Shown here one piece after another: positions 58,576 to 64,000 of a stretch of DNA of 64,000 nt. The translations under genes were made by a program, and so were the position numbers. Positions within the stretch are counted from its first letter, which is position 1; each line of letters begins with the position of its first letter. The stretch covers positions 496,001 through 560,000 of the forward strand of contig NZ_JANKHH010000003.1 in NCBI RefSeq assembly GCF_024626475.1. The letters run 5' to 3'. The notes under the pieces were generated by a model that saw only the letters and a program-made list of their open reading frames with translations, was not told the origin of the DNA and made no database searches. The stretch is from Parerythrobacter lacustris (GTDB lineage Bacteria > Pseudomonadota > Alphaproteobacteria > Sphingomonadales > Sphingomonadaceae).

Positions 58576-59757
58576 ATGCGCGACGCCGTCATTGTATCAA
58601 CCGCACGTACTCCGCTAGCCAAGTCGATCCGCGGCGCCTTCAACGCCACCCATCCGGTCCAACTGGGATCGTGGTCGGTCGAGGCGGTCATTGGCGGGGC
58701 GGGGCTCGACGGCAGCGAGATCGATGACGTCATCATGGGGGCGGCGAGCCAGGGCGGGGCGCAAGGCTTCAACATGGGCCGCCAGATTGCCCTTCGCGCA
58801 GGTCTGCCGGTCGACATCGCGGGAATGACAATCGATCGTCAGTGTTCTTCCGGCGTGATGGCTATCGCGACAGCGGCGAAACAGATCATCGTCGACCGGA
58901 TGGATATCTGCATTGCCGGCGGGATCGAATCCATCAGCGCACTGCGTACGGGTGGAGGTACGCCGCCGGTACGCGATGAAGAACTGCTGAAGATGCATCC
59001 GGATATCTTCATGCCGATGATTGGCACAGCGGAGGTGGTGGCCAAACGCTATGGAATCAGCCGCGAAGCGCAGGACGAATACTCGCTCCAGTCCCAGCAA
59101 CGCACTGCCGCGGCCCAGGCCGCAGGCAAGTTCAATGACGAGATCGTCGCGGTCAGCACCACCATGAACGTGACCGACAAGGCGACGGGTGAAGTGTCGC
59201 AGCGCGAAGTCACCATCGACATGGATGATTGCAACCGTCCCGACACGACGCTTGAGGGACTTGCCTCGCTCGCTCCGGTGATGGGCGAGGGCTACACAGT
59301 CACCGCAGGGAACGCGAGCCAGCTTGCCGACGGTTCATCGGCCTGTGTGATGATGGAAGCCGCTGTGGCGCAACAACGCGATCTGGCACCGTTGGGCCGC
59401 TATCTCGGCATGGCAGTCGCCGGGACCAAGCCCGATGAAATGGGCATTGGCCCGGTTTTCGCCATCCCCAAGCTGCTCAAGCGGTTCGACTTGTCGATTG
59501 GCGACATCGGCCTGTGGGAGATCAACGAAGCCTTTGCGGTGCAGGTGCTGTACTGCCGCGACAAGCTCGGCATCCCGGATGAGCGCCTGAACGTAAATGG
59601 CGGCTCGATATCGATCGGGCACCCCTTCGGCATGACCGGTGCGCGGTGCGTCGGGCACGCGCTGATCGAGGGCAGGCGGCGGGGCGTCAGATATGTCGTG
59701 GTCACAATGTGCGTTGGCGGCGGCATGGGTGCGGCCGGCCTGTTTGAGGTGCTCTGA
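58576..59757 (+). CDS. Acetyl-CoA C-acyltransferase (thiolase)
   Basis: A 393-residue thiolase. The reactive cysteine is in [10 protein letters not shown] (about 89). The histidine is in [16 protein letters not shown] and the second cysteine in [14 protein letters not shown]. It cleaves 3-ketoacyl-CoA with CoA. The ATG is preceded by GAGGGAAGAGGA. It is divergent from the FadJ-like gene and 2 bases upstream of the acyl-CoA ligase, so it lies in a beta-oxidation operon. Confidence 0.92.
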   Translation: MRDAVIVSTARTPLAKSIRGAFNATHPVQLGSWSVEAVIGGAGLDGSEIDDVIMGAASQGGAQGFNMGRQIALRAGLPVDIAGMTIDRQCSSGVMAIATAAKQIIVDRMDICIAGGIESISALRTGGGTPPVRDEELLKMHPDIFMPMIGTAEVVAKRYGISREAQDEYSLQSQQRTAAAQAAGKFNDEIVAVSTTMNVTDKATGEVSQREVTIDMDDCNRPDTTLEGLASLAPVMGEGYTVTAGNASQLADGSSACVMMEAAVAQQRDLAPLGRYLGMAVAGTKPDEMGIGPVFAIPKLLKRFDLSIGDIGLWEINEAFAVQVLYCRDKLGIPDERLNVNGGSISIGHPFGMTGARCVGHALIEGRRRGVRYVVVTMCVGGGMGAAGLFEVL

Positions 59758-59759
59758 CC

Positions 59760-61505
59760 ATGGCCTCGGCAAAACCCGATCTCGCTTCGATGATCGGCTG
59801 GACACCGCCCGAGGGCTGGCCAGTCGTCACGCGCGAATATTGCAGGCAGGTGCTTACTGCCCCCGGCGAACGCTTCGAGATGGAAACCATCGACATCCGC
59901 GGCGTGCCGACCCGCGTATGGAAGAACGCCCCGCCCAACCTGCGAGCTATTACCCTGCTGGGGCGGACGCACGGGGACCGCGTCTTCACGATCTATCAGG
60001 ACGAACGGGTGACCTTTGATGCCTGGTTCCGGGCGGTGGCAACGCTGGCGCACGAACTGCAGGCGCGCGGTGTGAAAAAGGGTGACCGGGTTGCGATTGC
60101 AATGCGCAACCTCCCCGAATGGCCCGTGGCATTCTTTGCCGCGATTACCATCGGCGCGATCTGCGTCCCTCTGAATGCCTGGTGGACCGGCGACGAGCTT
60201 GCCTTCGGACTCGCCAATTCAGGCACGAAGGCGCTGATTTGTGACGAAGAACGGTGGGAACGCGTCTTGCCGCACCGTGCCAGCTGCCCCGACCTGAACA
60301 CGGCGTTCGTCTGCCGCGGGACGGAGCATTTGGAGGGCGCTATCGCGCTGGAGGACGTCATCGGCACGCCCCCTGACTATGCAGAACTTCCAGCACGTGA
60401 GCTGCCCGAGGTGGAGATCGGGCCGGAAGACGATGCCACGATCTTCTATACCAGCGGCACGACCGGCAAACCGAAGGGTGCCCTCGGCACACACCGCAAC
60501 CTGTGCACCAATATCTTCTCGAGCGCCTTCAATGCCGCGTGTGCTTTCATGCGGCGTGGTGAACCGCTGCCGGATCCCAAGCAGAAAGTGGGCCTTACGG
60601 TCATCCCGCTGTTCCACGTGACGGCCTGTTCGGCGGGGCTCATGGGCAATGTTGCGGCCGGCAACACCATGATTTTCATGCACAAATGGGATCCGGTCGA
60701 GGCTTTCCAAATCATCGAGAGGGAAAAAGTGAACTCGACCGGCGGCGTTCCGACCATCGCCTGGCAGCTGATCGAGCATCCCGAACGCAAGAATTACGAT
60801 CTCTCCAGCATCGAAGCGATTGGCTATGGCGGTGCACCGTCTGCCCCGGAACTTGTCCGCAAAATCCGTGAAGAGTTCGGTGCGCTGCCTAGCAATGGCT
60901 GGGGCATGACCGAGACGATGGCCACCGTCACCGGGCATTCAAGTGAGGACTATCTCAATCGTCCCGACAGTTGCGGACCTCCGGTTGCCGTAGCTGACAT
61001 CAAGATCATGAGCGAAGATGGTACGCGTGAGCTGACGAACGGCGAGATCGGCGAACTGTGGGCGCGCGGCCCGATGGTCGTGAAGGGTTACTGGAACAAT
61101 CCCGAAGCAACCGCGGAGACCTTCATCAACGGCTGGGTCCGCACCGGCGACCTCGCCCGGATCGACGAGGAGGGCTTCTGCTACATCGCCGACCGCGCCA
61201 AGGACATGATCATCCGGGGTGGAGAAAACATTTATTCCTCCGAAGTCGAGAACGCCCTTTACGATCACCCGGCAGTGACCGACGCCGCTCTTGTCGGGCT
61301 GCCGCACAAGCAACTGGGAGAAGAGCCGGCTGCCGTCGTCCACCTCGCTCCCGGAACGACGGCGACCGAGGGAGAACTGCAAGCCTGGGTTGGCGCACGA
61401 TTGGCCAGGTTCAAGGTGCCTGTTCGAATAGCCTTCTCAAAGGACACGTTGCCGCGGAACGCCAACGGCAAGATCCTGAAGAAGGACCTTGCAGGCTTCT
61501 TCTGA
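59760..61505 (+). CDS. Acyl-CoA synthetase (AMP-forming)
   Basis: A 581-residue ligase of the ANL family. Motifs: YTSGTTGKPKGALGTH (about 225, phosphate-binding loop), then GWGMTETMA, GYWNNPEATAETFINGWVRTGDLARIDEEGFCYIADRAKDMIIRGGENIYSSEVE, and the last lysine region LPRNANGKILKK. It activates a carboxylic acid to acyl-CoA with ATP. It starts right after the thiolase stop. The aromatic/branched substrate is unknown. Confidence 0.9.
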   Translation: MASAKPDLASMIGWTPPEGWPVVTREYCRQVLTAPGERFEMETIDIRGVPTRVWKNAPPNLRAITLLGRTHGDRVFTIYQDERVTFDAWFRAVATLAHELQARGVKKGDRVAIAMRNLPEWPVAFFAAITIGAICVPLNAWWTGDELAFGLANSGTKALICDEERWERVLPHRASCPDLNTAFVCRGTEHLEGAIALEDVIGTPPDYAELPARELPEVEIGPEDDATIFYTSGTTGKPKGALGTHRNLCTNIFSSAFNAACAFMRRGEPLPDPKQKVGLTVIPLFHVTACSAGLMGNVAAGNTMIFMHKWDPVEAFQIIEREKVNSTGGVPTIAWQLIEHPERKNYDLSSIEAIGYGGAPSAPELVRKIREEFGALPSNGWGMTETMATVTGHSSEDYLNRPDSCGPPVAVADIKIMSEDGTRELTNGEIGELWARGPMVVKGYWNNPEATAETFINGWVRTGDLARIDEEGFCYIADRAKDMIIRGGENIYSSEVENALYDHPAVTDAALVGLPHKQLGEEPAAVVHLAPGTTATEGELQAWVGARLARFKVPVRIAFSKDTLPRNANGKILKKDLAGFF

Positions 61506-61568
61506 GGGCAGGGGATTGCCGCGCGGCATCACTCGATAGGCGGAAGATTGGTTGCTAAGGGGGGAGCG

Positions 61569-62798
61569 ATGGCGGGGAATGAAACAGGGACCAAGCGCTT
61601 TGGCGAGAAGCGGGATGCGATCGTGCATGCCGCATCCGTCCTGATCAGCCAGGTCGGAGTCCAGGCGACCACTCTTTCCGAAGTAGCCCGCGCCATCGGC
61701 CTCAACGCCACCAGCGTCACCTATTACTTTCCGCGCAAGGATGCGCTCATCGTTGCGGTGTATGAAGCAACGCTCGATCTGATGGAGCACATGGCGCAGA
61801 CGGCTCTGGCGGAGCCCACGCCCGAAGCGAGGCTGCGTAAGTATATTGCCCAGCATATCGCGCTGCGCGAACGGATCAGACGCGGAGAACGAGGACTGAT
61901 CACGGCCCTGTCCGAGATCCGTACGCTGGGAGAGGAAAACCAGGAGAAGCTCACAAGCCGTTACCGAGGCGTGGTCGATACGGTGCGGAGTTTTTTTGGC
62001 GATCTGCAGTCATCTGAGAGGCGAGCGCTTTACTCGGCGCGAGCGCATATCCTCCTCGAAGCCATGATGTGGTGGCCTGTCTGGTCCCTGCGCTATTCGG
62101 TGCTCGATTTCCCGAGAGTCGAAGAGCGGATGTTTGACATCCTGGCGTATGGCCTCCCTGCCAAAAGGGGCGAATGGTTGCCTTTCGAACTTTCCGATCG
62201 TGTCTGGCGCACCACCAGCAACGACGAAGCCAGCCATAACGAGGATTTCCTCCGCGCGGCGACCATCATGATCAACGAGCGCGGCTATCGGGGGGCATCG
62301 GTGAACCGGATCGCTGAGGCGCTCAATGTCACCAAGGGCAGCTTCTATCACCATCACGAAGCCAAGGACGATCTTGTCTTGGCGTGCTTTCAGAAAAGTT
62401 ATGATCGACTGTCCGCTACGCAGATGGCCGGTCAGCGCGCGTCAGGGGACTACTGGACGCGGCTGGCCAGCGTATTGCGTGAATTGCTGGATGTGCAGTT
62501 CTTCGATGAAATGCCACTGCTCCGCACCACAGCTCTCCAGGCGCTGGAAAACGACCACAAGGTCGATGTGGTAATGCGATCAAACCGGCTGGCAAGGCGT
62601 TTCGCCGGAATGTTGATCGATGGCGTAGCCGATGGCTCCATCCGGCCGATCGATCCGCTCGTCGCGAGCCAGATAATCATGTCGACGCTCAACGGAGCGT
62701 ATGAGGCGCGGCGCTGGGCGGCGCGTTTCGACGACAGCGAACTCGCCATCCGCACTTATGCTTCGGCGCTGTCGGAAGGATTCCTGACCGAAAACTGA
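61569..62798 (+). CDS. Tandem-TetR regulator
   Basis: A 409-residue protein. ATG 61,569 follows AAGGGGGGAG. It has two complete TetR DNA-binding domains: the first at about 8-55 (IVHAASVLISQVGVQATTLSEVARAIGLNATSVTYYFPRKDALI), the second at about 225-275 (LRAATIMINERGYRGASVNRIAEALNVTKGSFYHHHEAKDDLV), each with its own helical partner region. Fused TetRs are uncommon; it may act as a single-chain dimer. It directly follows the acyl-CoA ligase and probably represses it in response to an acyl-CoA. Confidence 0.85.
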   Translation: MAGNETGTKRFGEKRDAIVHAASVLISQVGVQATTLSEVARAIGLNATSVTYYFPRKDALIVAVYEATLDLMEHMAQTALAEPTPEARLRKYIAQHIALRERIRRGERGLITALSEIRTLGEENQEKLTSRYRGVVDTVRSFFGDLQSSERRALYSARAHILLEAMMWWPVWSLRYSVLDFPRVEERMFDILAYGLPAKRGEWLPFELSDRVWRTTSNDEASHNEDFLRAATIMINERGYRGASVNRIAEALNVTKGSFYHHHEAKDDLVLACFQKSYDRLSATQMAGQRASGDYWTRLASVLRELLDVQFFDEMPLLRTTALQALENDHKVDVVMRSNRLARRFAGMLIDGVADGSIRPIDPLVASQIIMSTLNGAYEARRWAARFDDSELAIRTYASALSEGFLTEN

Positions 62799-62809
62799 TC
62801 GCAAGGTGG

Positions 62810-64000
62810 CTAGGGCGCTGCGTGGTTCCGCGGCTCCCGGACCCTCACGATCAGAACAAGGAATGCCGCCAGCAGCGCGGTCAGCGCAATGACGAACAGT
62901 GGCAAGAAGCCGTAGGCCGCGACAAGCAGCCCTGCCAGTATCGGGCCGATCGCGGCGATCGCCCCTTCAGCGGTGGTCACAAAGGCGAGGCGCATGGGTG
63001 TGTCCTCGCTTGAACCAAACTCGAGCACCATTGTGGTCGAAGCCAGCATCCAGCCCGACCCGCCTACTCCCAGCAGGATGAAAGCCGCGTAGATTGGCGT
63101 TGCGGTGCTGCCCAGAATGAGCAGGACGGTGCCCGAGATCGAACTGACGAGAGCAAGAACATAGATCAATTTGAAGCCGAACCGGTCGCCAAGCGGGCCC
63201 CAGATGACGTTCGAAACGGTGTCAGACCCCAGGAAGACGAAGCTCAGGCCGCCGATAAGAGCACCATCCAGCCCAAGGCGTGATCCGGCATAGACGGTCC
63301 AGAACGGTGCGCCGACCCGCGCCATGGTCGAGAAACACTGGACCAGAAGGAAGGCGGCAAAGCCCCTGTTCTGCAGCAGGATCGGGAATTCTCTGACGCG
63401 CTGTAGGATCGGCATTTGCGGCCGCGAGATCGGTGCGGCAGGTTCGCGGATCATGGTCTTGAGGACGACGAGGCCGGCACTTGTCAGGAGGAAGGCAAAC
63501 AGGAAGGTAGTAGCGTACCCGTTGCCGAGCCACTTGTCGGCGATCAGGTAATTCCCCGCAGCCCATGCAAGGACTGCCGCAATCAATCCGCCGGCAAAAT
63601 TCCGGTAGCCCTGCAGCCGACCGCGCTGGCGGATCGGGATCAGCTTGCTCATGAGCATCTGGAAGGCGACCCGTTGTGCTCCCGTGAAGAAGCCCAGAAG
63701 CAGGAAGCTGACGAATGTGGCGGCGAGCAACAGGTTGCCGGTGAGGAACCATCCAGACAGGGCAAGACACAGGATCATGAGCCGCATCAGCGAGCCTACC
63801 CGGATGGCATATGGCAGAATGTGGCTGCGGTGTTCGATGCGGGATCCGCTGGCGATCGGGCTGATCGTCGCTCCCAGCTGAAGCAGTGCCGCTCCGAGGC
63901 CCACTGCCGCGGTGCTGCCTGTAAGCAGGAGGAGATAGGCCGGGATAATGGTGGGGGCGTAAATCAGGCGGAACCCGGTCATGCCCAGAACGCCATGGAT
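62810..64000 (-). CDS. MFS transporter (partial, runs off the right edge)
   Basis: Leftward frame, at least 390 residues with an ATG at 63,982, but the frame stays open upstream to the window edge, so the real start may be outside. About 11-12 hydrophobic helices are visible (for example LLAATFVSFLLLGFFTG, IYVLALVSSISGTVLLILG, LFVIALTALLAAFLVLIV) with a basic loop (RQRGRLQGYRNFAGG) like the MFS motif A between helices 2-3 or 4-5. Convergent with the tandem-TetR gene. Possibly uptake or efflux of a pathway compound. Confidence 0.75.
   Translation of the reverse strand: MHGVLGMTGFRLIYAPTIIPAYLLLLTGSTAAVGLGAALLQLGATISPIASGSRIEHRSHILPYAIRVGSLMRLMILCLALSGWFLTGNLLLAATFVSFLLLGFFTGAQRVAFQMLMSKLIPIRQRGRLQGYRNFAGGLIAAVLAWAAGNYLIADKWLGNGYATTFLFAFLLTSAGLVVLKTMIREPAAPISRPQMPILQRVREFPILLQNRGFAAFLLVQCFSTMARVGAPFWTVYAGSRLGLDGALIGGLSFVFLGSDTVSNVIWGPLGDRFGFKLIYVLALVSSISGTVLLILGSTATPIYAAFILLGVGGSGWMLASTTMVLEFGSSEDTPMRLAFVTTAEGAIAAIGPILAGLLVAAYGFLPLFVIALTALLAAFLVLIVRVREPRNHAAP

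Noticed and set aside
1-64000. CRISPR array or direct-repeat array
   Set aside because: I looked for regularly spaced repeats; the only dense repeat area (32,915-33,300) has inverted rather than regularly spaced direct repeats.

Overview
The window joins two unlike pieces. Bases 1 to about 35,908 are a prophage or hybrid mobile element. It ends on the right at a 3' fragment of a tRNA-Met(CAT)-like gene beside a tyrosine integrase, and its left end lies outside the window. Bases from about 36,860 to 64,000 are chromosome. The Tat-signal oxidoreductase-type proteins, a TonB-dependent receptor, several carboxylesterases and the beta-oxidation genes suggest an alphaproteobacterium, probably a sphingomonad (Sphingomonadales/Erythrobacteraceae). 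This assignment is from gene content and style only.

Mobile element, left to right. (1) A rightward early operon (1,337-3,933) holds a RecT-type annealing protein, a YqaJ-type exonuclease and four small genes coupled by ATGA overlaps. It is preceded by a leader rich in inverted repeats and by a divergent 47-residue ribbon-helix-helix gene. (2) A leftward late module (4,164-24,292) is a complete HK97-type siphovirus set. Read in transcription order it has terminase, a portal fused to a MuF domain, protease, major capsid protein, connectors, tail tube, tail chaperones with a -1 frameshift, tape measure, baseplate hub, a fibre with an S74 chaperone, and a lysis cassette. Two cargo genes sit inside it: a coiled-coil gene and a SEC-C/HNH-like gene on the opposite strand. 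(3) A leftward module (24,359-32,834) looks more like a plasmid or mobilisable element than a phage. It has a CHC2-type truncated primase, a DUF932 protein, a replication-relaxation family protein, a VirD4/TraD-like coupling ATPase and a tail-anchored partner. Upstream of it lies a 600-base region full of inverted repeats. (4) A secreted cargo protein, an AlpA-like regulator and the integrase close the element.

The two leftward modules differ in translation signals. Most late genes have no Shine-Dalgarno sequence, and several transcription units start with a -10 box only 6-8 bases before ATG, as expected for leaderless mRNAs. Several genes of the mobility/replication module have good AGGAG-type ribosome sites. 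I read this as a chimera of a phage and a mobilisable or plasmid element, which is the most interesting part of the window.

Chromosomal part: four type-B carboxylesterases with Tat, lipoprotein or Sec signals, a DapA-like aldolase, a VOC protein, two SDR dehydrogenases, an APH-like kinase, a TesB thioesterase, an amidohydrolase, an MmgE/PrpD protein, a TonB-dependent receptor, an FadJ-like bifunctional enzyme, a thiolase, an acyl-CoA synthetase, three TetR-type regulators (two of unusual architecture) and an MFS transporter. Together these suggest uptake, ester hydrolysis, CoA activation and beta-oxidation of an ester-containing organic compound. The compound cannot be named from sequence.
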